Shown in pieces: positions 45,441 through 56,300 of a stretch of DNA of 64,000 bases. The stretch is from Nitricoxidireducens sp046726235 (GTDB lineage Bacteria; Pseudomonadota; Gammaproteobacteria; Burkholderiales; Rhodocyclaceae). A program made the position numbers and the translations under genes. Below the pieces are notes generated by a model that was given only the letters and a program-made list of their open reading frames with translations, was not told where the DNA came from and did no database searches. The DNA is taken from positions 124,001-188,000 of the forward strand of contig JBKPAD010000006.1 of the NCBI GenBank assembly GCA_046726235.1, given 5' to 3'. Numbering within the stretch: the first letter of the stretch is position 1; every line of letters starts with the position of its first letter.

Positions 45441-47667
45441 GAGCAGGGGCGGTCTCGGCCGGTTGCCGCACGGGCAGCCAGAGGCGGAAGCGGGTGCCGA
45501 CGTCTGCCTCGCTCGCCACCTCGATGCGGCCGTGGTGCTTCTGCACGATGCTGTAGGACACCGACAGGCCGAGGCCGGTACCCTTGCCGACCGGCTTGGT
45601 GGTGAAAAAGGGATCGAAGACGCGCCGCAGGTGCTCGGGTGCGATGCCTTCGCCGGAATCGGCAACCTCGACCCAAACCTCTTCGCCCTCGGTCCCCGTG
45701 CGGATCGTGATGATGCCGTGGTCCTTGATCGCCTGCGCGGCATTGACCAGCAGGTTCATGAACACCTGATTGAGCTGGGGCAACACGCATTCGACGGCGG
45801 GCAGCTCGCCGTATTCCTTGCGCACCTCGCAGTGGTACTTGAGCTGATTCCAGACGACGCTGAGCGTGCTGTCGATGCCGGCGTGGAGATCCTCCTCGCG
45901 CCAGGTTTCCTCGGCGTCCACGTGGGAAAAGTCCTTCAGGTTGCGAACGATCGTCGTCACCCGATCGAGGCCGTTGCACGATTCAGCCAGCAGACTGAGG
46001 ACGTCTCCCTTCTTGTAGGCCAGATCGAGTTCGGCCTGCAGGCGCCGCACTTCGGCGAACGCCTCCTCGTGCGCGGGCAGCTTGGCGGCGGCAGCCTCGT
46101 AGGCGGCGATGATGCGCAGGAAGTCCTCGACGTAGCAGGCTAGCGACTGGTTGTTCGACTTCACGTAGCCGACCGGATTGTTGATCTCGTGCGCGACGCC
46201 GGCGGCGAGAATGCCGATCGACGCCATCTTCTCGGAATGCAGCAACTGGTTCTGGGCCTGCTCGAGCCTGGCGTTGAGTTCGCGCAGTTCGTCGTTGGCA
46301 TGCGACAACTCGGTCATGCGTGCGTGAACCTCGTTCGCGGCATGCCTGAGTTCGGTCAGGTCGGCCATGGCGGCGACGTAGCCGACGATGCGGCCCTCGG
46401 CGTCGTTGACCGCCGCGACGGTCAGCAGCACCGGGACGTCGCGGCCGTCCTTGGCGCGCCGCAGCGTTTCGCCGCGGAAACTCCCTTGCTCGCGCGCGAT
46501 GCGCGCGGTATCGCCGGGTCCCGGTTCGCCCTGCGGCGCCATGATCGACACGGGTTGCCCGACGACTTCGGCGCTGCGATAGCCGAACAGACGCTCGAAG
46601 GCCGGGTTCACATAGATGAAGTGCAGGTCCGGATCGGCAACGATGATGGCCTCGTCGGATTGCCGCAAGGCCTCGCTGAGCTGTCGGCGTTCGATCAGCT
46701 CCTCTTCGAGGCGGCCGTTGGCTGTTCGCAGTTCAAAGGTGCGTCGCGCCACCTCTTCCTCGAGTTGTTCGCGATACCGTGCCAGTTCGACGTCGCGCGC
46801 CTGCAAGCGCTCGAGCATTTCGTTGAAGCCGCCGGCGAGCAGGCAGATTTCGTTGCGCCCTTCAGCCGGCAGGCGCCGCGTCAGGTCGCCGCTGCCCGCG
46901 ATCTCGCGCATCAACTCCACGGTGGCGCCGAGGGGCCGCGTGATGCTGCGCGCGAGAATGGCGCCGGCCAGCAGCATCAGGGCCGCGATGCCTACCACCA
47001 CGCCGAGATGGCTGGCCAGCGATGCCTTGAACGCCGCGTCGACATCATCGACGTACACGCCGCTGCCGACGATCCAGCCCCACGGCTCGAATTTCCGGAC
47101 GAAGGACAGCTTGGTGTAGGGTTCGGCCGTCGTGCTGCCGTCGGCCAGCGGCTTCGGCCACTCGTAGGTGACGAAACCCTCGCCGCCCTCGTTGACGACC
47201 TCGACGAAGGCGACGAACAGGTTCCTGTTGCGGCCCGCGGTGGCGACGCGCCTGCCCTCCGTGCCGACCTGCATGCTGGTGGCGCGGTCGAACTTCTCGG
47301 CGTTGAGCAACTGGCCTTCATAGGCGGGCAGCGTCGGATGCATCACCATCCGCGGATACGGCGTGCCGAGGTCGTTGATCCAGTAGTACTCGCGCTCGGC
47401 GCCGCGCATCACGCGCAGGGTACGGATGGCGGCGGCCTGGGCCTCCGCCTGCGTCAGGACGCCGCGCTGCTGCAAGCCGTGGTGGTGTTCGACGACCCGG
47501 TAGGCGATCTCGACGAGGCCGCGCGTCTTGAGTTCCTTCTCATGCCAGAACTCCTTGCGCTCGACGAGCAGGTCGACGACGCTGGCGAACACGAACAGGG
47601 ACATGAAGACCATGATCATGGCCCACACCCTGTTGCGGACATTCAGGCGGTTCAAAACGTCGAACAC
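45421..47667 (-). CDS. membrane sensor histidine kinase (Cache, HAMP, PAS, HisKA-like, HATPase)
   Basis: The 748-residue kinase starts at GTG after AAAGGAGG. Layout: membrane segment (about 14-34); single Cache domain with EYYWINDLG near residue 93; second membrane segment (about 222-243); HAMP; coiled coil; PAS domain (about 335-440); phosphoacceptor box GVAHEINNPVGY near 490; ATPase domain with NLLVNAAQAI, DSGEGI, FDPFFTTKP and GTGLGLS. Single Cache domains often sense small carboxylates. There is no response regulator nearby, so it is an orphan kinase. Confidence 0.93.
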   Translation of the reverse strand: MFDVLNRLNVRNRVWAMIMVFMSLFVFASVVDLLVERKEFWHEKELKTRGLVEIAYRVVEHHHGLQQRGVLTQAEAQAAAIRTLRVMRGAEREYYWINDLGTPYPRMVMHPTLPAYEGQLLNAEKFDRATSMQVGTEGRRVATAGRNRNLFVAFVEVVNEGGEGFVTYEWPKPLADGSTTAEPYTKLSFVRKFEPWGWIVGSGVYVDDVDAAFKASLASHLGVVVGIAALMLLAGAILARSITRPLGATVELMREIAGSGDLTRRLPAEGRNEICLLAGGFNEMLERLQARDVELARYREQLEEEVARRTFELRTANGRLEEELIERRQLSEALRQSDEAIIVADPDLHFIYVNPAFERLFGYRSAEVVGQPVSIMAPQGEPGPGDTARIAREQGSFRGETLRRAKDGRDVPVLLTVAAVNDAEGRIVGYVAAMADLTELRHAANEVHARMTELSHANDELRELNARLEQAQNQLLHSEKMASIGILAAGVAHEINNPVGYVKSNNQSLACYVEDFLRIIAAYEAAAAKLPAHEEAFAEVRRLQAELDLAYKKGDVLSLLAESCNGLDRVTTIVRNLKDFSHVDAEETWREEDLHAGIDSTLSVVWNQLKYHCEVRKEYGELPAVECVLPQLNQVFMNLLVNAAQAIKDHGIITIRTGTEGEEVWVEVADSGEGIAPEHLRRVFDPFFTTKPVGKGTGLGLSVSYSIVQKHHGRIEVASEADVGTRFRLWLPVRQPAETAPAPSGSSS

Positions 47668-47720
47668 GCCTCATCCTCCTTTCGCCGGCGGACGCGCGGC
47701 CGGCCTGGCTGTCTTGCGCG

Positions 47721-47993
47721 CTAACTCCGTGGCGGCACGTAGCCGGCGACCTGCGCGGCTCCTTCGCCGAAGAAGTGCTTCTCGACCTGCTCGGCGAGAT
47801 ACTTGCGGTGCTGCGCATCGGCGAGGTTCAGGCGGTTCTCGTTGATGATCATCGTCTGCAGGCGAATCCACTGCTGCCACGCCTCCTTGGAGACGTTCTC
47901 GTAAATGCGCTTGCCCATCTCGCCCGGCATCGGCGGGAAATCGAGGCCCTCCGCCTCGCGACCGAGTTTGATGCAATTGACCATACGGGCCAT
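47721..47993 (-). CDS. yggX: probable Fe(2+)-trafficking protein YggX
   Basis: YggX protects Fe-S clusters from oxidative damage and may handle labile iron. The 90-residue product has MVNCIKLGREAEGLDFPP with the conserved Cys7, then GKRIYENVSKEAWQQW. The ATG at 47993 follows AAAGGA; an upstream ATG at 48038 would add 15 residues not seen in the family. A TAGAAT box (48020-48025) lies about 27 bases upstream. Its presence fits a genome with many Fe-S enzymes. Confidence 0.95.
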   Translation of the reverse strand: MARMVNCIKLGREAEGLDFPPMPGEMGKRIYENVSKEAWQQWIRLQTMIINENRLNLADAQHRKYLAEQVEKHFFGEGAAQVAGYVPPRS

Positions 47994-48043
47994 GTCTATT
48001 CCTTTAGTCAGACAAAACGATTCTAATCCTATCGCCACGCCGC

Positions 48044-49372
48044 TTACAGCGCCTTGACGAAGACCTTCGACCGGCGCTGCAGGTTGTAGAACTCGCGCCG
48101 CTGCTTCGGCAGGGCGTCGATGTCGGCCTCGCTGAAGCCGCGCTCGATGAACCAGTGCGCGGTGCGCGTCGTCAGCACGAACAGACGCTTCAGCTTGAGC
48201 TTCTTCGCCCGCGCCTCGATGTGGCGGCGCAGCTGGTCGCCGTAGCCGAGCTCGCGATAGTCGGGCATCACGGCGAGGCAGGCGAGCTCCGCCGACTTCT
48301 CATGGGTGAACGGATACAGCGCCGCGCAGCCGACGATCACGCCATCGTGCTCGAGCACCGAAAAGTGGGTGATCTCCATCTCGATACGCTCGCGACCGCG
48401 CTTCACCAGCGTGCCGTCGGCCTCGAGCGGCGAGATCAGCGCCAGGATCGAGCCGACGTCGGCGCTGGTCGCCTCGCGCAGGCGTTCGAGCGAAGCGCTG
48501 GTCAGCACGGTGCCGATGCCGTCGCGGGTGAAGAACTCCATCAGCATCGCCCCGTCGCGCTTGCGGTCGAGGAAGTGCACGCGGCCGACCCCGCCGCGGC
48601 AGGCGCGCAGCGAACCCGGCAGCACGCGCGCGGCCTCCGGCGCCTGCTTCACCTTCTTCGTCAGCAGCGTCTCGGCCTCCTCCGCCGTCAGCGCCTCGAC
48701 CAGGGCGCCCTTGCGGTCGACGAGGCCGGGAGCGTCGCAGAGGTAGATCAGCTTGTCGGCCTTGATCGCCGTCGCCACGGACTCGGCGACTTCCTCCCAG
48801 GCGAGGTTGAAGATCTCGCCGGAGGGCGAGGCGCCGATCGGCGTGATCAGCACGACGTTCTCCTGCGCCAGGTCGCCGCGAATTTCATCGGCGATCACAT
48901 GGCGCACGGCCCCGGTGTGCTGGTAGTCGACGCCGTCCACCACGCCGACCGGTTTGGCCGAGATGAAGTTGCCGCCGGTCACGCGCAGGAAGCCGCCCGC
49001 CAGCGGCGTATTCGGCAGGCCCTGCGACAGCATCGCCTCGATCTCGATGCGCGTGACGCCCATCGCGCGCTTGACGCACTCGAGGGTCTGGCCGTCGGTA
49101 ACGCGCAGCCCCTTGTGAAAGCGCGGCGTCATCTGGCGCGAGGCCATCTCGGCGTCGATCTGCGGCCGCGCGCCGTGCACCAGCACCAGGCGGATGCCCA
49201 TGCTGTCGAGCAGCGCGATGTCGTGGATCAGCGCCTGTGCGGTGGCGGGTTCGAGCAGCACCTCGCCGCCGAAGGCGATGACGAAGGTCTTGCCGCGGAA
49301 GGCGTGGATGTAAGGCGCGGCCTGCCGCACCCACGCCACCAGCCTTGCGTCGCTGTCTTGCGTCGTTTCCAT
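48044..49372 (-). CDS. argA: amino-acid N-acetyltransferase ArgA
   Basis: ArgA makes N-acetylglutamate, the first step of arginine synthesis. The 442-residue product combines an amino-acid-kinase-like domain (1-290; VIAFGGEVL near residue 31, LVHGARPQID near 62), which normally binds arginine as inhibitor, and a GNAT domain (about 300-442; CLAVMPDYRELGYGDQL is the acetyl-CoA loop). Size matches E. coli ArgA. The start lies five bases after the upstream gene's stop region, on the same strand. Confidence 0.96.
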   Translation of the reverse strand: METTQDSDARLVAWVRQAAPYIHAFRGKTFVIAFGGEVLLEPATAQALIHDIALLDSMGIRLVLVHGARPQIDAEMASRQMTPRFHKGLRVTDGQTLECVKRAMGVTRIEIEAMLSQGLPNTPLAGGFLRVTGGNFISAKPVGVVDGVDYQHTGAVRHVIADEIRGDLAQENVVLITPIGASPSGEIFNLAWEEVAESVATAIKADKLIYLCDAPGLVDRKGALVEALTAEEAETLLTKKVKQAPEAARVLPGSLRACRGGVGRVHFLDRKRDGAMLMEFFTRDGIGTVLTSASLERLREATSADVGSILALISPLEADGTLVKRGRERIEMEITHFSVLEHDGVIVGCAALYPFTHEKSAELACLAVMPDYRELGYGDQLRRHIEARAKKLKLKRLFVLTTRTAHWFIERGFSEADIDALPKQRREFYNLQRRSKVFVKAL

Positions 49373-49377
49373 GTGCC

Positions 49378-50904
49378 TTATTTCTTCCTCTTGGCCTTGC
49401 CGTCCGGGGCGGCAGCGTTGCCGTCGCCGCCGAGGGCCTTTTCGATGCGTTGGCAGATCGTGCGCAGGATCTTCACGCGCGCGAAGTTCTTGTCGTTGGC
49501 CTCGACCAGCGTCCACGGCGCGTTGCCGGTGCTGGTGCGGTCGACCATGTCGCACACCGCGAGGTGGTAGGCATCCCATTTCTCGCGGTTGCGCCAGTCC
49601 TCGTCGGTCAGCTTGAAGCGCTTGAACTCGATCTTCTCGCGCTCCTTGAAGCGGCGCAGCTGCTCCTCGGCGCTGATCTGCAGCCAGAACTTGATGACGA
49701 TGGCGCCGGCGTCGGCGAGCTCGTGCTCGAAGTCGTTGATCTCCGAGTAGGCGCGCAGCCAGTCGGCCTCGGCGCAGAAGCCCTCGACGCGCTCGACCAG
49801 CACGCGGCCGTACCACGAGCGGTCGAAGATGGTGAAGCGGCCGACGCGCGGCACGTGGCGCCAGAAGCGCCACATGTAGGGCTGGGCGCGCTCCTCTTCG
49901 GTCGGCGCGGCGATCGGCACGATCTGGTAGTCGCGCGCGTCCATCGCCGCGGTGACGCGGCGGATGCTGCCCCCCTTGCCGGCGGCGTCGGAGCCCTCGA
50001 AGACGCAGATCACCGAGTGCTGCTTGAAGCGCGGATCGCGCACCAGCTCGGAGAGCTTGCCCTGCCACTTGGCGAGCTGGTCCTCGTAGGTCTTCTTCGC
50101 CAGCTTCTGCGCCAGATTGAGTTCGGAAATGATGTCGCGGCCGTCGATGTTCGGCTGCATCGGCGGCGCCACCGGCGTCACCAGCTTGTCGGCGCTGGCG
50201 AGGCGCTGGCGGATCGCGTCGAGCAGGATGCGGCCCGTCGTCAGCGAGCGGTAGCGGTCGTCCTCGCCCTCGACGATGATCCACGGCGCCCACGGCGTGT
50301 TGGTCATGCGCAGCACGTGGCCGACGACTTCCTGCAGCTTGTCGTAGGTCTTGAGGCGATCCCAGTTCCACTTGGTGACGCGCCAGGCCGTGCGCGGATC
50401 CTTCTCGAGCGCCTTGAGGCGCCGCTTCTGGCCGTCCTTGGTCAGATGGAACCAGAACTTGAGCACCAGCGCGCCCTCGTTGACCAGCATCGCCTCGAAG
50501 CGGTTGATCTGGTCGATGCGCGCGTCGACGTCGGCCTTGGTCATGTTGCCATCGATGCGGTCGTGGATCGGGCTCGAATACCACGAACCGGCGAAGATGC
50601 CGACGCGCCCTTTCGGCGGCAGCGCGCGCCAGTAGCGCCACATGAACGGCCGCTGGCGCTCCTCGTCGGTCGGCGCCGAGAACGCCAGCGTCGAGATGAA
50701 GCGCGGGTCCATCCACTCGTAGAGGATGTTGATGGTCTCGCCCTTGCCGGCGCCGTCCTGGCCGCTGACGAGGACGACGACGGGAATCTTCGCCTTTTCC
50801 TTGAGTTCGTATTGCGCGTCGAGCAGCGCCGCGCGCAGTTCCGGTACCGCCTTGCGGTAGGTTTCCTTGTCGATCTTGTGTCCGAGTTCTGCCGATTCAA
50901 ACAT
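49378..50904 (-). CDS. pap: polyphosphate:AMP phosphotransferase (PPK2 class II, two-domain)
   Basis: PAP uses polyphosphate to phosphorylate AMP to ADP. The 508-residue product has two fused PPK2 domains, each with a Walker A motif: SGQDGAGKGE near residue 47 and FEGSDAAGKGG near 302, each followed by a basic lid module (WRYWRALPPKG and WRFWRHVPRVG). This two-domain architecture marks class II. The ATG at 50904 has GGGGAGG 9 bases upstream; the frame extends a few codons further without a ribosome binding site. Polyphosphate use fits Rhodocyclales relatives. Confidence 0.93.
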   Translation of the reverse strand: MFESAELGHKIDKETYRKAVPELRAALLDAQYELKEKAKIPVVVLVSGQDGAGKGETINILYEWMDPRFISTLAFSAPTDEERQRPFMWRYWRALPPKGRVGIFAGSWYSSPIHDRIDGNMTKADVDARIDQINRFEAMLVNEGALVLKFWFHLTKDGQKRRLKALEKDPRTAWRVTKWNWDRLKTYDKLQEVVGHVLRMTNTPWAPWIIVEGEDDRYRSLTTGRILLDAIRQRLASADKLVTPVAPPMQPNIDGRDIISELNLAQKLAKKTYEDQLAKWQGKLSELVRDPRFKQHSVICVFEGSDAAGKGGSIRRVTAAMDARDYQIVPIAAPTEEERAQPYMWRFWRHVPRVGRFTIFDRSWYGRVLVERVEGFCAEADWLRAYSEINDFEHELADAGAIVIKFWLQISAEEQLRRFKEREKIEFKRFKLTDEDWRNREKWDAYHLAVCDMVDRTSTGNAPWTLVEANDKNFARVKILRTICQRIEKALGGDGNAAAPDGKAKRKK

Positions 50905-50917
50905 GGCCCAACCTCCC

Positions 50918-51646
50918 CTAGAAATCACCCCACCGCGCCATCAGCGCCGCCAGCATCGCCAGGCCCGCGGTCTCGGTACGCAACACGCGCGGCCCGAGCG
51001 CCACCGGCTTGTAGCCGGCCGCAAGCGCCGCCAGAACCTCGCCCTCCTCGAAACCGCCTTCGGGCCCGATCATCAGCGTCACGCCGCCGACGGGCTTCTG
51101 CATGCGCGAAAGGCTTGTCTCCGAGCCGGGCACCAGCAGCAGCCGCGTTTCGTTCTCCGGCGCCGCCATGCCGAGATAATGGGGCAAATCCAGCAGCGGC
51201 GCCACTTCCGGCACGCGATTGCGTCCACATTGCTCGCAGGCGGCGACCGCCACCTGCTGCCAGTGCTGGCCGCGGCGCACCATGCGCTCGCCCGACAGGC
51301 GCACCACGCTGCGCCGCGCGGCGACCGGCTGGATCGCCGCGACGCCGAGCTCGGTGCACTTCTGGATGATCCAGTCCATCTTGTCGGCGGCGGGCAGGCC
51401 CTGGACGAGGGTCACGGCGAGCGGCGCCTCGCGGTCCTCGGCGTCGAAGGCGTCGAGCGCCGCTCGCACCGCCGGGCCGGCGCGCTCCAGGCGCGCATGC
51501 CATTCGCCGCCGCGGCCGTCGAACAGGACCACCGCATCGCCCTCGGCGAGACGCAGCACGCGCACCGCGTGATGGGCCGCCTCGGGCGGCAGCTCGACGC
51601 TCGCGCCCGGCGCAAGCCCTGCGGCAACGTAAAATCTGGGCGCCAT
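50918..51646 (-). CDS. rsmE: 16S rRNA (uracil(1498)-N(3))-methyltransferase RsmE
   Basis: RsmE methylates U1498 of 16S rRNA. The 242-residue SPOUT-family product has HHAVRVLRL near residue 26, the KCTELGV region, and the knot motifs LMIGPEGGFEEGEV near 195 and LGPRVLRTETAGLAML near 215. No ribosome binding site precedes the ATG; TAGAAT ends 6 bases before it, so a leaderless message is likely. Confidence 0.96.
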   Translation of the reverse strand: MAPRFYVAAGLAPGASVELPPEAAHHAVRVLRLAEGDAVVLFDGRGGEWHARLERAGPAVRAALDAFDAEDREAPLAVTLVQGLPAADKMDWIIQKCTELGVAAIQPVAARRSVVRLSGERMVRRGQHWQQVAVAACEQCGRNRVPEVAPLLDLPHYLGMAAPENETRLLLVPGSETSLSRMQKPVGGVTLMIGPEGGFEEGEVLAALAAGYKPVALGPRVLRTETAGLAMLAALMARWGDF

Positions 51647-51652
51647 CGGATC

Positions 51653-51658
51653 ATTCTA
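51653..51658 (-). promoter_or_regulatory. putative -10 element of rsmE
   Basis: Minus strand TAGAAT, 6 bases before the rsmE ATG; transcription would start at the start codon itself. No -35 match recognised. Confidence 0.4.
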
Positions 51659-51682
51659 ACGACATTCAAGGAGACAACGCCC

Positions 51683-52237
51683 ATGGTCAGCACCCCGACC
51701 CCCGTCTGCGACTTCGGCTGGAAGGCGCGCGAATTCGAGCTTCCCGGCGTCGACGGCAAGCGTCACACCCTCGCCTCGGCGCGCGGGCCCAACGGCCTGC
51801 TGGTGATGTTCATCTGCAACCACTGCCCATACGTGAAGGCCGTGATAGACCGCATCGTGCGCGACACGCGCGAGCTCGCGGCGCTGGGCATCGGCTCGAT
51901 CGCGATCATGTCGAACGATCCGGCCGAGTACCCGGAGGATTCCTGGGACAACATGGTCGCCGTCGCGCGCCGCCACGACTTTCCCTTCCCCTACGTGCTC
52001 GACGCCACCCAGGAGGTGGCGCAGGCCTACGGCGCCGTCTGCACACCGGACTTCTTCGGCTTCAATGCCGACCTCGAACTCCAGTACCGCGGCCGCCTCG
52101 ACGAATCGCGCAAGGAGACGGCGCCCGAAGGCGTGCGGCGCGATCTCTTCGAAGCGATGAAGCAGGTGGCGGCCACCGGCCAGGGACCGCGCGAGCAGAT
52201 ACCGAGCATCGGCTGCTCGATAAAGTGGCGCGGCTAG
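51683..52237 (+). CDS. thioredoxin-fold redoxin (AhpC/TSA-like)
   Basis: The 184-residue product has FICNHCPYVKAVIDR near residue 40, with a CxxC pair at the thioredoxin active-site position, then IAIMSNDPAEYPEDSWDNM, and DATQEVAQAYGAVCTPDFF, the cis-Pro region. This pattern defines a widespread thioredoxin-family group with probable peroxidase or disulfide-reductase activity, unproven. AAGGAG lies 10 bases before the ATG. No signal peptide, so it is cytoplasmic. Divergent from rsmE. Confidence 0.9.
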   Translation: MVSTPTPVCDFGWKAREFELPGVDGKRHTLASARGPNGLLVMFICNHCPYVKAVIDRIVRDTRELAALGIGSIAIMSNDPAEYPEDSWDNMVAVARRHDFPFPYVLDATQEVAQAYGAVCTPDFFGFNADLELQYRGRLDESRKETAPEGVRRDLFEAMKQVAATGQGPREQIPSIGCSIKWRG

Positions 52238-52322
52238 CCAGAGCAGGCGCTTGATCCAAGCACCTTGTCAGCATAAGGGCCTTCGGGTAGGGTCTCGCCT
52301 CCGACCCAGCTTTCGTCGAACC

Positions 52323-53321
52323 ATGACCAAGTTCGCCGCCTTCGTCCTTCTCGCAATCACCGCTTGCACCGCCGTCGCCGCCGACGCCCTGCGACTCACG
52401 GTCGCGTTCCCCGGTCCGCGCAACATCTCGTACCTGCCGCTCGATCTGGCGCCGAAAATCGGCGCCGACAAGGCCGAGGGCGTCGAGCTCGTCATGCGCC
52501 ACACCGGCGGCGGCGGCGTCGCGCTCCACCAGCTGCAGTCGCGCAACGTCGACTTCGCGGTCGCCGGCGTGCCGGCGGCGATGTCGGCCCGCGCCAGCGG
52601 CAACGACGTGCAGGTGATCGCCGCCGTCGACGACCTGACGCTGTTCATCCTCATGGTGCGCAGCGACCTCAAGGGACAGGTCCGGCGCGTGCGCGACCTC
52701 GCCGGGCGCCTCGTCGGGGTCAATACCAGTTCGCTGTCGTCGAAGACGACCTCGCAGCAGCTCGCGGAACTGCTGCTGAAGCACGACGGCATCTCGCCCA
52801 GCCATGTGCGCCTGATCGCCGCCGGCCAGAGCTGGGAGGAGCAGTCGGCGCTGATCCTGTCGAAGTCGGCGGACGCAATCCTCGGCGACGAGCCCTTCGC
52901 CTCGCGCCTGCGCGACGCCGGCCAGGTGTTCTTCCTCGTCAACCTCGCCAACCCGGCCGACGCCGAACGCATCCCGGGCGCCGGCTTCCTGCATGCGGCG
53001 GTGGAAACGCGCAGCGACGTCATCCGCAACGCGCCGCAGAAGGCCGAGAAGATGGTCGCCGTCGTCCGGCGGACACTGGCCTGGATGGCGACCCACACGC
53101 CCGAGGAAATCGTCGCGGCGCTCGACATCGACGACGAAGCCGAGCGCCGCTCGCTGGTGCAATCGCTGCGCCAGTACGAGCGGCTCTACAGCCGGGACGG
53201 CAAGTTCTCGGACCGGCAGGTGCGCGAGACTGACCTCTTCTACGCCTCGACCGAAGGCAAGGGTCGCCGCATCCTGCTCGGCGACATGCTTCAGGACCGC
53301 TGGGCGGGACGCAAGCCGTGA
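52323..53321 (+). CDS. ABC-type substrate-binding protein (NMT1/SsuA-like), coupled to a GGDEF-EAL gene
   Basis: The 332-residue product has a signal peptide (about 1-20, cleavage near AVAA) and a periplasmic binding fold of the NMT1/SsuA/ThiY type, as in LPLDLAPKIGADKAEGVELVMRH cut here to LPLDLAPKIGADKAEG, then DLAGRLVGVNTSSLS and FLHAAVETRSDVI. Such proteins bind small molecules such as sulfonates, nitrate or pyrimidine precursors. No ABC permease or ATPase is nearby. Instead the stop overlaps the GTG of a cyclic di-GMP enzyme (GTGA), so it may act as that enzyme's sensor. Confidence 0.85.
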   Translation: MTKFAAFVLLAITACTAVAADALRLTVAFPGPRNISYLPLDLAPKIGADKAEGVELVMRHTGGGGVALHQLQSRNVDFAVAGVPAAMSARASGNDVQVIAAVDDLTLFILMVRSDLKGQVRRVRDLAGRLVGVNTSSLSSKTTSQQLAELLLKHDGISPSHVRLIAAGQSWEEQSALILSKSADAILGDEPFASRLRDAGQVFFLVNLANPADAERIPGAGFLHAAVETRSDVIRNAPQKAEKMVAVVRRTLAWMATHTPEEIVAALDIDDEAERRSLVQSLRQYERLYSRDGKFSDRQVRETDLFYASTEGKGRRILLGDMLQDRWAGRKP

Positions 53322-56300
53322 AAGGCAGCCTGCGACGCCGCGCCGTCCTCGACATCGGCGTCGTGCTCGCCTCCAGCGCCGTGCTGGCGCTGGCCCTGAC
53401 CTACGGCCTTTACCTGCTGACCCTGTACCGCGCGTCCGACGACCAGACGCAAAAGATCGCAGCCCACTACCAGAAGCGCCTGCAACTGACGGCGAAGACC
53501 TGGGAGGAAACGGCGTTCCGCATCAAGGCCCGCCTCGAGTTCATCCGCATCCTCGACGCACCGGACCGCTGGCTGCGGCTGCGCGCGTTCCTGACGGCGG
53601 AAAGCTCGTCGCCGGTGTTTGCCGGCGTCGTGATCACGGACGGCGCCGGCCGCAAGGTGTTCAGCCAGGGCGAGAACGTCCCAGAACCGCCGGCGCCGCC
53701 GCCGGGCGGCTATGCGCTCGGCGTCTCGTATCTTGAGGCCGCGAGCAAGGGCATCTACGCGGTCGTCCGGCAGCCGATCTGGCTCGGTCCCGAAGGCATG
53801 GGCGCCCTTCACCTCGCGGCGCCGATCGACAGCGGTTTCCTGTGGGAGGAAAACTATCCCAACACCCGGCTGCTGCTCGACTGGCACGGCGCGATCGCCG
53901 CCGAGGCCGGCGAAGCAGAGCTGCCCGGCGCATCGCGCAGCCCGAGCATCGAGGGACGCACGGTGTCCCAGCGCATCCCGTTCCCCGGCCCCGAGGGCGA
54001 GGTTCCGGTGCTGATCGCGCGAGTATCGACGCCGCCGCCGTTCTCGCTCGGCGAGAGCATGGTGCTGGGCGTGATGATCTTCGTGGTGCAGGCGCTGCTG
54101 CTGTGGTCCACGGTGCGCGGCTGGTTCCGCCTGCTGCTGCCGCGCATCGAATGGCTCGGGCACGTCGCGCGGCTCTATGCCGCCGAGGGCGGGCGCAGCG
54201 AGGCGGTCGAGCGCGCGCTCGAACAGCACCGGTCGACGTCGGACGACGAGCTGACGGCGGTCGCCGATTCGATGCGCGACATGATTTCGGCGCTGACGGT
54301 GCGCGAGCGCGAGCGCGTCGCCGCCGAGCGCCGCCTGCGCGAGAGCGAGCAGCGCTTCCGCGACGTCGCCGAATCGGCCGGCGAGTTCATCTGGGAAATC
54401 GACGCCGGGCAGCGCTACGTCTACCTGTCCGGGAAGGCGGCCGACGTCTTCGGCCGGCCGATCGAGCAACTCGTCGGCAGCAGCGTCTTCGATCACGTGC
54501 CGCCCGAGGAGATTCCCGCGCTTCGACAGCGCATCGCCGACCTGGGCAGCCGCGGCGAGCCATTCCGCCGCTTCGAGCTCCAGGTTCTGCGGCTGGACGG
54601 CCAGCGGCGCTGGGTTTCCTTCACCGGCACCGCCATCCACCGCGACGACGGACGCAAGTCGGGAACCTACCGCGGCTCGGCGGAAGACGTGACGCAGCAG
54701 AAGCGCGACGTCGAGAGACTGCTGCTGGCGGAGAAGGTTTACGCCAACAGCGCGCAGGCGATCCTCATCACCGACCCCGACGCGAACATCATTTCCGTGA
54801 ACCCGGCGTTCACCGCGATCACCGGCTACGCAGCGGCGGACGTGATCGGCCGCAACCCGCGCGCATTCTCATCGGGCCGGCACGACAAGGCCTTTTACGC
54901 CGCGCTCTGGAACGAGCTCACGCACAAGGGCAGCTGGTCGGGCGAGATCTGGGACCGGCGGCGCAACGGCGACGTCTACCCGAAGTGGATGTCCATCAAC
55001 GCCGTGCGCGATCCCGACACGGGCAGGCTGAGCCACTACGTCGCCATTTTCTCGGACATCACCGAACGCAAGGAGAACGAGGCGCGCATCGAGCACCTCG
55101 CCTATCACGACCCGCTGACCGCGCTGCCGAACCGCTATGCGCTGCAGGCGCGCCTGGTCCAGTCGCTGGCCGACGCGCGCCGCAATGGCGAAGGCGTGGC
55201 CGTGATGTTCATCGACCTCGACCGCTTCAAGACCATCAACGACTCGCTCGGCCACGACGTCGGCGACCAGCTGCTGATCGCCGTCTCGCGGCGCATCCGC
55301 GCCGCGCTGCGCGAGACCGACACGGTGGCGCGCCTCGGCGGCGACGAGTTCGTCATCGTCGTGCCGGGCATCTCGGCGCCGGAGGACGCGGCGCGCGTCG
55401 CCGAGAAGATCATCGACCACATCGGCAAGCCGATCGCGCTCGCCGGGCACGCGCTGCATACCTCGCCCTCGATCGGCATCAGCCTGTTCCCGGGGGACGG
55501 CGAGGATACCGACACGCTGATGAAGAACGCCGACACGGCGATGTACTTCGCCAAGCAGCACGGCCGCAACGCCTACCACTTCTTCGCCGCCGACATGAAC
55601 GCGACGGCGACCGAGCGACTGCTGATGGAAACCCAGCTGCGCGCCGCCATCGACTGCGGCGAGATGCGCCTCGTCTACCAGCCGCAGGTCGACCTGGCGA
55701 ACGGCGAGGTCGTCGGCGTCGAAGCGCTGCTGCGCTGGGACCATCCCCTGCGCGGACCCGTGCCGCCGAGCGCCTTCATCCCCGTGGCGGAAGAGACCGG
55801 CCTGATCGTGCCGATCGGCCGCTGGGTGCTCGAGACCGCCTGCCACGAGGCGGCCCGCTGGGAAAAGGCCGGCCTGCCGCCGCTGCGCGTCGCCGTCAAC
55901 CTCTCGGCGCGCCAGTTCCAGGATCACGAGCTCGTGCGGCACATCGCCGAGACGCTCGAACGCACCGGGCTTCCCGCCGACCGCCTCGAGGTCGAGATCA
56001 CCGAAAGCGCCGTCATGGAAAACGCCGAGCGCGCCGCCGAGATTCTGCGCGCGCTGCGCGGAACCGGCATCCAGGTGGCGATCGACGACTTCGGCACCGG
56101 CTACTCGTCGCTCGCCTATCTCAAGCGCTTCCCGGTCAACCGGCTGAAGATCGACCGATCGTTCGTCATGGACCTGGAACACGACGCCAACGACGTCGCC
56201 ATCGCCCACGGCATCGTCGCGCTGGCGCGCACGCTGGGCCTGTCGGTGATCGCAGAAGGCATCGAGACGCCGGCCCAGCTGGCGATGCTCAAGGCCTTCG